Positions 14,961-25,064 of a stretch of DNA of 64,000 nt are shown piece by piece. The translations under genes were made by a program, and so were the position numbers. The notes below the pieces were generated by a model, which saw only the letters and a program-made list of their open reading frames with translations, searched no databases and was not told where the DNA came from. The stretch comes from Clostridia bacterium (GTDB lineage Bacteria > Bacillota > Clostridia > Lachnospirales > Lachnospiraceae). Position 1 is the stretch's first letter; each line of letters begins with the position of its first letter. The stretch is from the NCBI GenBank assembly GCA_910574475.1, contig CAJTAT010000009.1:62001-126000 (forward strand), given 5' to 3'.

Positions 14961-16187
14961 TTAATTTACACCCTGCTCTGTCACGAAATCCCATGCGCCG
15001 GTTTCCGTATTTGCACATTTTACATAAGCAGTATCACGCATTGCATCTCCGTTGGTATCATCAAATGCGATGTTGCCGGACACGCCTGTATAAGTTACGC
15101 CCCAAAGAGCCTCATTTACTGCGGCTGCATCTGTGGAGCCTGCTGCCTTCAATGCTTCCAGAGCCACATAATAAGCATCATATCCCATAGCAGTTACGGC
15201 TGAAATGGTATCGTCTCCACCATTGTTTGCCTTTGCTGTGGAATCGCTGTTGATCCACTCCTTGATACCGCTGTCGAACTCTTCATTACCGCCCTCCTGA
15301 TAGAAGGTGGTTACATAAATCTGTACATCTTTTCCTTTTGCTGCATTGAGAATAACGTTAGAATCCCATGTATCGCCTGCCATCAGCGGAACAGTCAATC
15401 CCTGTGCCGCAGCCTGCTCAATAATCAGGGCTGCCGCCTCTGTAGATACAGGAGCAAAAAATACCTCTGCGCCCTCATTCTTAGCTTTTGTCACATAAGA
15501 AGTAAAGTCGCTGTTTCCCTCCTGAAAAGCCTCCTCTACAACCTCTCCGCCTAAAGCTTCAAAGGCCTGCTTGAAGTAATGGCCAAGGCCAGTAGAATAA
15601 TCATCCCCCAGCTTTGTCAAGATATAAGCTTTCTTTGCACTGAATTCTGCATTTGCAAAGTTAGCCAGTACAGTTCCCTGGAAGGGATCCAAAAAGCAGA
15701 TACGGAAATAGTGCTTATTTCCCTCTGTTACCTGAGGATTGGTACAGGTAACGCCAATAGCCGGAATTCCTGCATCCTTAAACACATCAGACGCTGCGAT
15801 AGACACGCCAGAGCCATAAGAACCAAGTACCACAGATACGCCTGCGCTTACAAGAGAAGATGCTGCAGACGGTCCCTTATCATTTGAGGACTCATTGTCT
15901 ACAATCTCCAACTGAACGGTATACTCTTCGCCGCCGATCTCTACAGTAGGAGTCATCTTGTTTGCATACTGCATACCAAGAACTTCCTGCTTGCCACCTG
16001 CACCGTTATCTCCTGATGCTGGCTCATAAACTCCGATTTTCACTACCTTTGCTCCATCGGCTGCCGGTGCTTCTGTGCCTGCGCCATCCTTGTTACTTTC
16101 GGTGTTTCCATTGCCGCCGCTGCAACCTGCAAGCATGGATACTGCCATAACTCCTGCAAGCGCAACTGCTAAAACGCGCTTTTTCAT
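14961..16187 (-). CDS. livJ: branched-chain amino acid ABC transporter substrate-binding lipoprotein
   Basis: 408 aa. Lipoprotein signal (MKKRVLAVALAGVMAVSMLAGC, lipobox LAGC), a Gly/Asn-rich linker, then a periplasmic-binding-protein type I fold of the Leu/Ile/Val family (KIGVYEPASGDNGAGGKQEVLGMQYA). It is anchored to the outside of the membrane and delivers substrate to LivHM. Start at 16187 with GGAGG. Its promoter is at 16404-16432, giving a leader of about 210 nt that contains the hairpin repeat at 16209-16303. Confidence 0.94.
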   Translation of the reverse strand: MKKRVLAVALAGVMAVSMLAGCSGGNGNTESNKDGAGTEAPAADGAKVVKIGVYEPASGDNGAGGKQEVLGMQYANKMTPTVEIGGEEYTVQLEIVDNESSNDKGPSAASSLVSAGVSVVLGSYGSGVSIAASDVFKDAGIPAIGVTCTNPQVTEGNKHYFRICFLDPFQGTVLANFANAEFSAKKAYILTKLGDDYSTGLGHYFKQAFEALGGEVVEEAFQEGNSDFTSYVTKAKNEGAEVFFAPVSTEAAALIIEQAAAQGLTVPLMAGDTWDSNVILNAAKGKDVQIYVTTFYQEGGNEEFDSGIKEWINSDSTAKANNGGDDTISAVTAMGYDAYYVALEALKAAGSTDAAAVNEALWGVTYTGVSGNIAFDDTNGDAMRDTAYVKCANTETGAWDFVTEQGVN

Positions 16188-16208
16188 AATTCATTTCCTC
16201 CAAATTAT

Positions 16209-16303
16209 AAGTTCCGCTTCAGCACACGGTACATATAGAACGAATTTCCGGTCGCTTTTCTCCGCTCCCGTAAATTGTTCTGTGCACTTTGTGGCCTCCG
16301 CTG
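16209..16303 (-). repeat. structured leader repeat before livJ
   Basis: In the minus-strand RNA, GTGCACAGAACAATTTACGG pairs with CCGGAAATTCGTTCT...GTGTGC to make a long interrupted hairpin. It is followed by GCGGAACTT and the livJ ribosome binding site. The same arms occur before aspS (55774-55896). Sequence and structure are shared but the loop differs, which suggests a conserved RNA or repeat element. Confidence 0.65.
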
Positions 16304-16403
16304 TTTTACGTATGTCACAGACTACGTATTGTATGGATGCGAAACCCCACCCAGTATGTACGTCTGTCAAAGACATTTGTACGCATTTTTTAATACGGGC
16401 TTA

Positions 16404-16432
16404 AGTATACCATGTTTAGAAAAATTTTTCAA
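16404..16432 (-). promoter_or_regulatory. livJHMGF promoter
   Basis: TTGAAA (16432-16427), 17-bp spacer, TATACT (16409-16404). Transcription would start near 16397 and give a leader of about 210 nt. The first half of the leader contains further short inverted repeats (ACGTA pairs), then the hairpin repeat. This fits control by attenuation, but no leader peptide is obvious. Confidence 0.75.
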
Positions 16433-16455
16433 GAAAAAATATAAGGAAAAGCCAG

Positions 16456-16490
16456 AAAAAAAGCCAGGAATTCCTAAGAAATCTGGCTTT
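16456..16490 (-). terminator. terminator of the ftsW-ispG-polC-kinase operon
   Basis: AAAGCCAG and CTGGCTTT form an 8-bp stem, followed on the minus strand by TTTTTTT. The stem overlaps the last codons of the kinase gene. Confidence 0.75.
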
Positions 16491-18144
16491 GTGCAGTAAG
16501 TTGTTCTATGGTATCTAAAAGCTCAGAAAAGTTTACGGGTTTGGTAAGGTGAACATCCATTCCACTTTTTCTGGATTTTAATTGATCGCTCTCAAAAGCA
16601 TTGGCAGACAAGGCAATAATGGGGATCTGTGCCAACATTGGATTGGGCAACTTGCGAATAGCAGCGGCAGCCTCCCAGCCGTTCATTACCGGCATCTGGA
16701 TATCCATAATGATCACATCATAATCACCCGGCTCTGTACGCTTCATGATCTCCACGGCAATCTGGCCATTCTCAGCAGAATCCACAAGGAATCCCATATT
16801 CTCTAAAAGCTCTGTCTCAAGCTCCCGATTAATTTCATTGTCCTCTACCAACAAAAGTCTCTGATTTACCTTATGAGAAGTAGCTGTGTTCTCACTGGCA
16901 TCGCCAGACAGGGGTTGAGCCCGAAAGCGGAAGGTAACAGTGAACGTGGTCCCCTCACCCACCGTGCTCTTCACATCAATGGTTCCACCCATCATATCTA
17001 CAATGCTCTTCGCAATGGTAAGCCCCAGGCCAATGCTGTGAATACCACTCAATGTAGAGTTCTTCTCCCTGACAAAAGGCTCAAAGACACTCTCTAAAAA
17101 TTCCGGGCTGATACCAATCCCATTGTCTTCTACCACAAAGCTGTATACTGCTTCATGGTGGGGCAATTCTCTCCCTTCGCTGAGGGAAATCCTTACATTT
17201 CCTCCAGGCTTCGTATAAGTCACTGCATTATTGATCAGGTTGAGAACGAGCTGCTTCAATTGTTCCTGATCCGCATAGATACCTGTATGCCGAACCTCTT
17301 CACAGTTCAGCAAAAATGAAATATCCTTTTCCTGAGCCTGGGGAAGTAAAAAATCATAAACCTCCTGAACAATTCCGCACAGGTCACACTCTACTTCCTT
17401 TGGCCCAGCCGCGTTGGATAAAGCCGAAACCTGGAGAACTTTTTCAATCATATCTAAAAGTTTCTTGCTGGCTACTTCTATCTGTTCCAGATATTTTTTT
17501 GTGGTATCTATATCAGACATATTCATTTTAGCCAGAGAAGTATATCCAAAAATGGCATTTAAAGGCGTTCTCATATCATGAGAAATATTGGCCAGAAACG
17601 TATTCTTGGCCGAGACAGCCAGATTCGCCTTCCCCATAGTTTCCTCCAGCACCTTCTCTGTCTCCTGCTGAATTTTTTTGTCTGTGGCATCTCCCAGAAA
17701 TACGTAAAAAATATCTCCAATCACCTCATCATGAACAAAGTGACCATAGTCTTCAATCCAGCGAATGGAACCATCCTTACAAAAAATACGATATTCTACA
17801 TAATCCAAATCATACTGACTGGCAGCAATCTGCATCTGGATACTTTCTTCCACTGTATCCAAATCTTCAGGGTGTACCATTCCCCGAAAAGAATTGCCTG
17901 TAAGTTCCCGAAACTCCTCCAGGGTTTCACATCCAAAGATTCGAACTAACCCCTTATTGGCATAGATGATTTCCTCACCCTTATCTGCATAGTAAATAAG
18001 AAAGCCGCCCGGCATCTCTTCCATAAATTGGATGATTTCATCCGTTTTCCTAATGTCATTTATTCCCTTTTCCTTACCATTCTCCTGCTGGAACTGTAAA
18101 ATATGTTCGATTAGATGGCGTCCACGATTTTTCAGCTCATTCAT
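16474..18144 (-). CDS. soluble PAS hybrid histidine kinase with receiver domain
   Basis: 556 aa, no membrane segment. Order: PAS domain (about 45-160, with the PAC-type RIFCKDGSIRWIEDYG), HisKA with phospho-acceptor His189 in ISHDMRTPLN, HATPase_c (NLINNAV about 302-308, VEDNGIGI, IGLGL), and a C-terminal receiver with LLVEDNEINR and phospho-acceptor Asp481 in DIQMPVMNG. It senses an intracellular signal and relays phosphate inside one chain. No partner regulator is nearby. Start at 18144 is chosen for its position after AAAGGGG. It follows polC by 68 bp; its link to replication genes is unexplained. Confidence 0.88.
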   Translation of the reverse strand: MNELKNRGRHLIEHILQFQQENGKEKGINDIRKTDEIIQFMEEMPGGFLIYYADKGEEIIYANKGLVRIFGCETLEEFRELTGNSFRGMVHPEDLDTVEESIQMQIAASQYDLDYVEYRIFCKDGSIRWIEDYGHFVHDEVIGDIFYVFLGDATDKKIQQETEKVLEETMGKANLAVSAKNTFLANISHDMRTPLNAIFGYTSLAKMNMSDIDTTKKYLEQIEVASKKLLDMIEKVLQVSALSNAAGPKEVECDLCGIVQEVYDFLLPQAQEKDISFLLNCEEVRHTGIYADQEQLKQLVLNLINNAVTYTKPGGNVRISLSEGRELPHHEAVYSFVVEDNGIGISPEFLESVFEPFVREKNSTLSGIHSIGLGLTIAKSIVDMMGGTIDVKSTVGEGTTFTVTFRFRAQPLSGDASENTATSHKVNQRLLLVEDNEINRELETELLENMGFLVDSAENGQIAVEIMKRTEPGDYDVIIMDIQMPVMNGWEAAAAIRKLPNPMLAQIPIIALSANAFESDQLKSRKSGMDVHLTKPVNFSELLDTIEQLTAQSQIS

Positions 18145-18212
18145 AGCGCTGTCCCCTTTCCTTCTACAGAAGTTTACCACAAAAGAAGATTTTTGTCATT
18201 AATTCTGTATCA

Positions 18213-21200
18213 TTACACGAAATCAAATAGTGATAGCTGATTAGACTCCGGCATATCACCTAATAATCCCAGGTCTCCCATCAAGTCAACCAACGACTTA
18301 GAAATCTTACTTCGTTCCCTTAAATCATCTTTTGAGAGAAACAGACCATCCCGGGCCGCTATCTCCAATTGTTCTGCTGCCTTTTCGCCCATCCCCTCGA
18401 TGGTGTCTAAGGCCGGCATCAGTTTCCCATCTATAATCTGGAAATGATGGGCTTTCGCTTTGTATATATCAAGAGGCCAAAACTCAAAGCCTCTGGCATA
18501 CATCTCCTGTACAATCCGCATATCCCGCAGAGAGGCCTGCTCCTTTTGAGATAATTGATCCCCACGCCGCTTATAGTCTGCCAGATAATAATTTAAGCGT
18601 TCTTTTCCCTGACACATCAGTTCATAACTAAAGGCGGATGCACGGATACTGAAAAAGGCGGCATAATAAGCCAAGGGATAATTTATTTTACAGTAAGCAA
18701 TTCTCCAGGCCATCATAACATAAGCCACTGCATGAGCTTTCGGGAACATATACTTAATCAGGGTACAGGATTCAATATACCAGTCTTCTACGCCTGCTGC
18801 TTTCATGGCGTCTATCCACTCCGGCTTAAGCCCTTTTCCTTTTCTTACACTCTCCATTATGGTAAAGGAGAGACTTGGCTCCACTCCCATCTGAATCAAA
18901 TATAACATAATATCATCACGGGTACAGATCGCTGTAGAAATAGTGGCCTTCCCTTCCTGGATAAAGCGCTGAGCATTGTTCAGCCATACATCCGTACCGT
19001 GAGCCAGGCCTGCAATTCTTGCCAAATCCGAGAAGGATTGAGGCTTCGCCTCCTCCACCATCTGCATAGCAAAATCTGTTCCAAACTCCGGGATTCCCAG
19101 ACATCCCAAATGGCAGCCGCCGATATCCTCCGGTGTAAGTCCCAATGCCTCTGTATTTTTAAATAGAGACATGACCATCTGATCGTCCAAGGGGATCGAT
19201 CTGGCATCGATTCCTATCAAATCTTCCAGCATACGAATCATAGTCGGATCATCGTGTCCGAGAATGTCCAGCTTCAATAGGTTGTGGTCAATGGAGTGGT
19301 AATCAAAGTGGGTCGTAACAATATCAGTAGTCATATCATTGGCCGGATGCTGAACTGGGGTAAAAGAGTAAATTTCCTCCCCATGGGGCAGTACGACGAT
19401 TCCCCCCGGGTGCTGGCCTGTGGAACGCCGCACGCCTACGCAGCCCTGGACGATACGGTCGATCTCACAAGTTCGCTTGGGCTGTCCGTGTTCTTCATAA
19501 TAATTTTTCACGTATCCAAAAGCTGTCTTGTCTGCCAGTGTTCCAATCGTTCCTGCCCGGAAAGTCTGCCCGGTTCCAAAAATGACCTCTGTATATTTAT
19601 GAGCCTTAGGCTGATAATCACCAGAAAAATTCAGATCAATATCAGGCTCTTTGTCTCCTTTAAATCCGAGAAACGTCTCAAAAGGAATATCGAAACCATC
19701 TTTCTTTAAAAGTTCCCCACAGACTGGGCAATTTTTATCTGGCATATCACAGCCTGCAGCTCCTGCATACTTGCGCACATCCTCTGAATCAAAATCTGCA
19801 TAGTGGCATTTGGAACAGTAGTAATGAGGTGACAAAGGATTTACCTCTGTAATACCAGCCATGGTAGCCACAAAGGAGGAGCCTACAGAACCACGAGAGC
19901 CTACCAGATATCCATCATCGTTGGACTTCCACACTAATTTTTGGGCAATGATATACATCACAGCAAATCCATTAGATATAATGGAGTTTAGTTCTCTCTC
20001 TAACCGTGCCGTCACCACCTGTGGCAGCTCCTTCCCATAGATGGACCAGGCTTTCTCATAGCAAATATCACGCAAGGTTTGGTCAGAATTCTCAATCACC
20101 GGCGGACACTTATCTGGCCGCACAGGGGAAATGTACTCAATCATATCCGCGATTTTATTCGTATTAGTAACAACCACCTCTTGGGCTTTGTCACTTCCCA
20201 GGTATTCAAATTCTGCAAGCATTTCCTCTGTCGTGCGCAAGTACAAAGGCGCCTGATCATCTGCGTCTTTAAAGTGCTTGCCCGCCATGATAATTCTACG
20301 GTATACTTCATCTTCAGGATCCAGAAAATGGACATCGCAGGTAGCCACTACAGGCTTCCCAAACTGATCTCCCAGGCTCACAATACGTTTGTTCAGGCGA
20401 ATTATATCTTCCTTTGACTCAAATATAGGGCGCTCTCCCCGCAGCATAAATTCATTGTTGCCCAGAGGTTGGATCTCCAGATAGTCATAAAAGCTTACCA
20501 GCTTTGCAATCTCTTCCTGAGGGGCTGAGCGCACAAGGGCCTGGTAGAGTTCGCCCGCTTCACAGGCAGATCCTATGATTAATCCCTCTCTGTGCTTTTG
20601 CAGTACACTTTTAGGGATTCTGGGGCGTTTTGCATAGTAGTCAATATGAGACCAGGAAACCATCCGATACAGATTTACCCGCCCAATCTCGTTCTTCGCC
20701 AAAAGAATCACATGATAGGTTGGAAGCTTTTTGATGGCATCAGCGTTCAGATTACTCATCTCGTTCACTTCATCCAGATTTTCAATGTCGCGTTCTTTTA
20801 GCATCTCAATAAATCTCACAAAAATTTCTGCTGTACACCCGGCATCGTCCACTGCTCTGTGGTGATTTTCCAGAGAAATATCCAGAGCTTTCGCTACGGT
20901 GTCCAGCTTATATCGCTTAAGACTGGGCAACAGAACCCGGGCCAGAGCCACTGTATCTACTACAGTATATTCGCATGGAAGCCCCTGCCGTTCACAATTT
21001 TTATGAATAAAGCTCATATCAAAACCTGCATTGTGGGCTACCATTACAGCTCCTTGGCAAAAAGCCAAAAACTCAGGCAATACTTTCTCAATGACAGGCT
21101 CCTTCACCACCATATCATCGGTGATACCTGTCAATTTCTCAATCTCAAAAGGAATAGGGATCTGGGGATTGACAAAGGCGCTAAATTTATCCGTGATCAC

Positions 21201-22706
21201 AGATCCTTCTACCTTTACCGCTCCAATCTCTATGATCCTATCATTTTCTGCGCTAAAGCCTGTGGTCTCTATATCAAAGACTACATATGTATCTTCCAGG
21301 CTCTGACCTTTTGCATCCGTAATGATATCCTTCATGTCATCTACCAGGTATCCCTCCATGCCATAGATGACCTTGAAAGGATCTCCTTTGTCCAGACAAT
21401 GACTGGCGTCCGGGTAGGCCTGTACTACCCCATGGTCTGTCACCGCGAGAGCCTTATGTCCCCAGGACTTGGCCCGCTTAATGATATCTTTTACGTCTGA
21501 GACTCCGTCTGTATCACTCATTTTTGTATGGCAATGGAGCTCCACCCGTTTGATCTCGCTTTTGTCAAGACGCTGCTTTCGAAAATCTCCAGATTTTTTA
21601 ATGCCTGTCACAGCGCTAATCGTCAGCTCATTGTCAAAGCGATCGATTGTAGTCATACCTTTTAGTTTAATAAATGCGCCTTTTTTTACATTTACACGGA
21701 AATCCTCCATCTGCTCGTTTTTGGCAAACAGCTTCACCCGTATGGTATCCGTATAGTCTGTGACTGTAATTGTAACTATGGTCTTCTCTCCACGGATCTC
21801 TCTCTCATCCAGACCTATCACATGTCCGTGGACGACTACCTCTCCCATTTCTCCTACAATCTGGCACAGGGACACCATCTCCCCATCCTCAAAATCGCGT
21901 CCATAGATCACATCAGGATTATTACTTTTACCTCTGCCGACATTGCTTCTGGGGGCTCTCCGATAGGGATAATCTTCATTTCCAGAGAATGGACGGCCTG
22001 CCTTCTTCCCTCCGTTCTCTTTCTTCGGTGCTGCCTTTTTGTCCGTTTTCCCGGACTCCACTTTTTTCTCTGATTTCCCGGCAGCTCCCGCGTCATCTTC
22101 CTGAAGAGAATGTTCCTCCTGGGCTTTCATCATATTCTCGATCAGTGTCACTGCTTCCCGTTCAACATTGAGCTGACCTTTTCCCTTTTTCTTGCTGACG
22201 CTCTTTTCTATGAACTCTGTCTGAATTTGCAGCTTAAGGCCGCAACGCTCCGTAAAAATCTTATAGAGAATTCGTATGAGTTCGTCAGCGGCTTCTTCTC
22301 CCAGGGTAGTCTTCTCCAGCACTAAGTTCATGCAGTGTTCCTCTGGAAAAGAAATTTTAGCTCCCCGAAATAGGTTATATTCCAAAATATTATAGTTTTT
22401 TAGCTCAAAGAGAATACTGTCCCGGTAAAGCTCCATCAGCTTTTGTGGCGTATACTGGCTGGACAGCTCAAAACGTTCCAGTATCTTTAGCTCCACTGGA
22501 TTTGTCCCGAAAAGCTGCTTTTTTAAAGTTCGTTCCAGGTGAAAAAGCTGTTCCTTGTGGATCAGCTTTCCGCTCACCAGATAGACACGAATAAAATTTC
22601 TTGCCCTGTTTGTCGTAACTTTCTCTACCCGAACCTGTCCCAAAAGATCTGTCAGGCTTTGATCCATATGTAAGGGCGGAAAGACCTCTTCGAACATTTT
22701 CTCCAT
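18213..22706 (-). CDS. polC: DNA polymerase III subunit alpha, PolC type
   Basis: 1497 aa. The replicative polymerase of low-GC Firmicutes. Order: N-terminal domain, OB fold (about residues 270-390), PHP domain split around the proofreading exonuclease (ELHCHTKMSDTDGVSD before, VVFDIETTGFSAENDRIIEIGAV for the exonuclease, AVDDAGCTAEIF for a later exo motif), then the polymerase with PDIDLNFSGDYQ and the zinc-binding CSKCHYADF...CPVCGELL. A lysine/glutamate-rich linker at about 205-245 joins the N-terminal part to the OB fold. It starts 7 bp after ispG. No frameshift seen. Confidence 0.97.
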   Translation of the reverse strand: MEKMFEEVFPPLHMDQSLTDLLGQVRVEKVTTNRARNFIRVYLVSGKLIHKEQLFHLERTLKKQLFGTNPVELKILERFELSSQYTPQKLMELYRDSILFELKNYNILEYNLFRGAKISFPEEHCMNLVLEKTTLGEEAADELIRILYKIFTERCGLKLQIQTEFIEKSVSKKKGKGQLNVEREAVTLIENMMKAQEEHSLQEDDAGAAGKSEKKVESGKTDKKAAPKKENGGKKAGRPFSGNEDYPYRRAPRSNVGRGKSNNPDVIYGRDFEDGEMVSLCQIVGEMGEVVVHGHVIGLDEREIRGEKTIVTITVTDYTDTIRVKLFAKNEQMEDFRVNVKKGAFIKLKGMTTIDRFDNELTISAVTGIKKSGDFRKQRLDKSEIKRVELHCHTKMSDTDGVSDVKDIIKRAKSWGHKALAVTDHGVVQAYPDASHCLDKGDPFKVIYGMEGYLVDDMKDIITDAKGQSLEDTYVVFDIETTGFSAENDRIIEIGAVKVEGSVITDKFSAFVNPQIPIPFEIEKLTGITDDMVVKEPVIEKVLPEFLAFCQGAVMVAHNAGFDMSFIHKNCERQGLPCEYTVVDTVALARVLLPSLKRYKLDTVAKALDISLENHHRAVDDAGCTAEIFVRFIEMLKERDIENLDEVNEMSNLNADAIKKLPTYHVILLAKNEIGRVNLYRMVSWSHIDYYAKRPRIPKSVLQKHREGLIIGSACEAGELYQALVRSAPQEEIAKLVSFYDYLEIQPLGNNEFMLRGERPIFESKEDIIRLNKRIVSLGDQFGKPVVATCDVHFLDPEDEVYRRIIMAGKHFKDADDQAPLYLRTTEEMLAEFEYLGSDKAQEVVVTNTNKIADMIEYISPVRPDKCPPVIENSDQTLRDICYEKAWSIYGKELPQVVTARLERELNSIISNGFAVMYIIAQKLVWKSNDDGYLVGSRGSVGSSFVATMAGITEVNPLSPHYYCSKCHYADFDSEDVRKYAGAAGCDMPDKNCPVCGELLKKDGFDIPFETFLGFKGDKEPDIDLNFSGDYQPKAHKYTEVIFGTGQTFRAGTIGTLADKTAFGYVKNYYEEHGQPKRTCEIDRIVQGCVGVRRSTGQHPGGIVVLPHGEEIYSFTPVQHPANDMTTDIVTTHFDYHSIDHNLLKLDILGHDDPTMIRMLEDLIGIDARSIPLDDQMVMSLFKNTEALGLTPEDIGGCHLGCLGIPEFGTDFAMQMVEEAKPQSFSDLARIAGLAHGTDVWLNNAQRFIQEGKATISTAICTRDDIMLYLIQMGVEPSLSFTIMESVRKGKGLKPEWIDAMKAAGVEDWYIESCTLIKYMFPKAHAVAYVMMAWRIAYCKINYPLAYYAAFFSIRASAFSYELMCQGKERLNYYLADYKRRGDQLSQKEQASLRDMRIVQEMYARGFEFWPLDIYKAKAHHFQIIDGKLMPALDTIEGMGEKAAEQLEIAARDGLFLSKDDLRERSKISKSLVDLMGDLGLLGDMPESNQLSLFDFV

Positions 22707-22713
22707 CTATAAC

Positions 22714-23775
22714 TCACTCCACCGGTCCCTTATAATCTGATAATTCCTGCCGCAAGGCTTCCAGAAGTTCACTTTCTGGCAATTTCTTTACAATCTCACC
22801 CTTCTTAAACAGGAGACCCTCTCCAATGCCTCCCGCAATCCCAATATCTGCTTCTTTTGCCTCCCCCGGGCCGTTCACCACACAGCCCATAACTGCCACT
22901 TTCAGATCCAGAGGCAGCTCAGCAACCATTTCTTCCACCTGGTTTGCCAGCCCTATGAGATCAATCTTTGTTCTTCCGCAGGTAGGGCAGGATACGACTT
23001 CCACGCCGCCTTTGCGAAGCCCCAGGGTCCTTAAAATAAGCTTCGCCGATTTCACCTCTTCTACAGGATCCCCTGTAAGAGATACGCGGATGGTATCGCC
23101 GATTCCCTGGTAGAGAATAATACCCAGTCCCAGGGCAGATTTAATATTTCCAGAGAGAAGCGTGCCAGATTCTGTAATTCCCACATGCAGGGGGTAGCTT
23201 GTCCTCTCACTGATGAGCTCATGGGCCCTGGCGCACATTAAGACATCTGAGGATTTAATACTGATTACAAGCTGATCATACCCCATATCCTCAATCATGT
23301 GTACTTTATCAAGAGCGCTCTCCACAATTCCTTCCGCTGTCACCCCATGGTATTTTTGAACCAGCTCTTTTTCCAGAGAGCCGCTGTTGACGCCCACTCG
23401 GATAGGAATCTTGCGGTCCTTTGCCACATCCACCACTGCCTTTACCCGGTCGGGGCTTCCAATATTTCCAGGGTTAATGCGAATCTTATCTGCACCGTTT
23501 TCCATGGCGGCTATAGCCAGACGATAGTCAAAGTGAATGTCTGCCACCAGAGGAATCGTAATTTCTTTCTTAATCTCGGCGAAAGCCAAAGCTGCTTTCA
23601 TGGTGGGAACTGCGCAGCGGATAATATCACAGCCGGCCTTAGTCAGGCGCTGAATCTGATCTACAGTCGCTTTTACATCTTCCGTCCTTGTATTTGTCAT
23701 GGATTGGATTAGAATGGGATTACCCCCACCGACAACCCGATCTCCAATCTGAATCGTCTTTGTATGCTCTCTCAC
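22714..23775 (-). CDS. ispG: 4-hydroxy-3-methylbut-2-enyl diphosphate synthase IspG
   Basis: 353 aa, full length for the bacterial short form. IspG reduces MEcPP to HMBPP in the MEP isoprenoid pathway, using a 4Fe-4S cluster held by CPTCGR and GCVVNGPGEAKEADIGIAGG, both visible. The N-terminal TIM barrel has VADIHFDYRLAI and KIRINPGNIG. It overlaps ftsW by 4 bp and precedes polC, so isoprenoid (bactoprenol) supply, wall synthesis and replication are cotranscribed. Confidence 0.96.
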   Translation of the reverse strand: MREHTKTIQIGDRVVGGGNPILIQSMTNTRTEDVKATVDQIQRLTKAGCDIIRCAVPTMKAALAFAEIKKEITIPLVADIHFDYRLAIAAMENGADKIRINPGNIGSPDRVKAVVDVAKDRKIPIRVGVNSGSLEKELVQKYHGVTAEGIVESALDKVHMIEDMGYDQLVISIKSSDVLMCARAHELISERTSYPLHVGITESGTLLSGNIKSALGLGIILYQGIGDTIRVSLTGDPVEEVKSAKLILRTLGLRKGGVEVVSCPTCGRTKIDLIGLANQVEEMVAELPLDLKVAVMGCVVNGPGEAKEADIGIAGGIGEGLLFKKGEIVKKLPESELLEALRQELSDYKGPVE

Positions 23776-24971
23776 AGCAATCTCTCCTTTCTTGCCTCCT
23801 GTTCCCGCTTAAAACGCCCCCATTTTTCCACATTCAAAATCATTCCCAACTCTATGAGCAGAAAAACGGTAGCCGTTCCACCATAACTAAAGAAGGGCAG
23901 TGTCACACCCGTAGTTGGAAATAATCTTGTCACAACCATCAAGTTCAAAAGCACCTGTAAAGCCACGTGAGAAAAAACGCCAATGGCCAGAAGACGACCG
24001 AACAAATCTTCTGCCATCTGAGCAATGATATACAAGCGATACAACAGGTAGATAAATAACAGGATCACAAGCCCGGCCCCAAATATTCCCAATTCCTCAC
24101 AGACAATAGAAAATATCATATCATTGAAGGGCTCTGGAATACGCCCCAGTTTTTGGATACTGTTCCCCAGGCCTTTGCCCATAAGCCCGCCAGACCCGAT
24201 AGCATAGAGACCTTGTAGGGACTGGTAAGCTGTATCCGACTCATAGGAATAGGGATCCAGCCATGCCTGTATGCGGGCAATACGGAAAGCAGAGTCCGAG
24301 TCCGCAAAATTCATAGTATAGTAAATAATTCCTGCACCAGCAAGAGCGCCCACCCCCGCCAGAATGACAAAGGGGTAATATTGAGGGTGGACCATGAACA
24401 CCATTAGAAAGCTAATGCCCAGTACAATCACCGCAGTACTCATGTTATTACTAATCTTCAGAATTAAACCAGAGACTATAATCGTGGGCAGCATAACTCT
24501 CGCAAAAACTTTCAGGTTCTTCAGGCTGTTGGCATATTTACAGATCAGGGCTGCTGAAAAGACGATCATTCCGACTTTCACCGGTTCAGCCACCTGGAAC
24601 TGGCCCAAGCCTGGTACTTTCAGCCATCGGGTAGCGCCTTTTACTTTTACCCCTAAGCCTGGTACTGTTAACAGCAGAATCAACACAATAGAACCTATCA
24701 GAGCCAACATTGCAAAATAACGCCAGTTATGATAATCAATGTTCGCAACAATCAACATCATCAGTATACCAATCAAACTATATTTTGCCTGACTTTTCAA
24801 AAGGTATGTAGGATCGTAGTTATAAGCTTCACTTATACTTGCCGTATAGTAGCTGGCACTGTATATCATAATCAGGCCAAATACAATCAGAAAGATGACT
24901 GCTACGATCAGATTCATGTCGTAACTTAACAAGTAGGAACGCACGCGTCCCCGCTTCCGTCTGTCTGTCAT
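23772..24971 (-). CDS. ftsW: FtsW/RodA-family SEDS peptidoglycan glycosyltransferase
   Basis: 399 aa, about ten membrane helices. The SEDS catalytic loop IPEPFNDMIFSIVCEELG carries the essential Asp at residue 284, and LPFFSYGGTA is the family's C-terminal motif. SEDS proteins polymerise lipid II with a partner class B PBP. FtsW (division) and RodA (elongation) cannot be separated with certainty; the charged N-terminus (TDRRKRGRVRSYL) and context favour FtsW. TTTGGAGG precedes the ATG. First gene of the ftsW-ispG-polC-kinase set. Confidence 0.88.
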   Translation of the reverse strand: MTDRRKRGRVRSYLLSYDMNLIVAVIFLIVFGLIMIYSASYYTASISEAYNYDPTYLLKSQAKYSLIGILMMLIVANIDYHNWRYFAMLALIGSIVLILLLTVPGLGVKVKGATRWLKVPGLGQFQVAEPVKVGMIVFSAALICKYANSLKNLKVFARVMLPTIIVSGLILKISNNMSTAVIVLGISFLMVFMVHPQYYPFVILAGVGALAGAGIIYYTMNFADSDSAFRIARIQAWLDPYSYESDTAYQSLQGLYAIGSGGLMGKGLGNSIQKLGRIPEPFNDMIFSIVCEELGIFGAGLVILLFIYLLYRLYIIAQMAEDLFGRLLAIGVFSHVALQVLLNLMVVTRLFPTTGVTLPFFSYGGTATVFLLIELGMILNVEKWGRFKREQEARKERLL

Positions 24972-25064
24972 GAAACTCCTCCAAATATATAATCTGGGTA
25001 ACAGTATAACACAAAATTGGAAGCTGTGTATTAAAATTATTAAAAATATATGCTCAAAAATAAA

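Noticed and set aside
24972-25030. ftsW promoter with TATACT near 25008
   Set aside because: The -10-like TATACT is clear but no acceptable -35 box lies 16-18 bp upstream, so I did not list it as a promoter.
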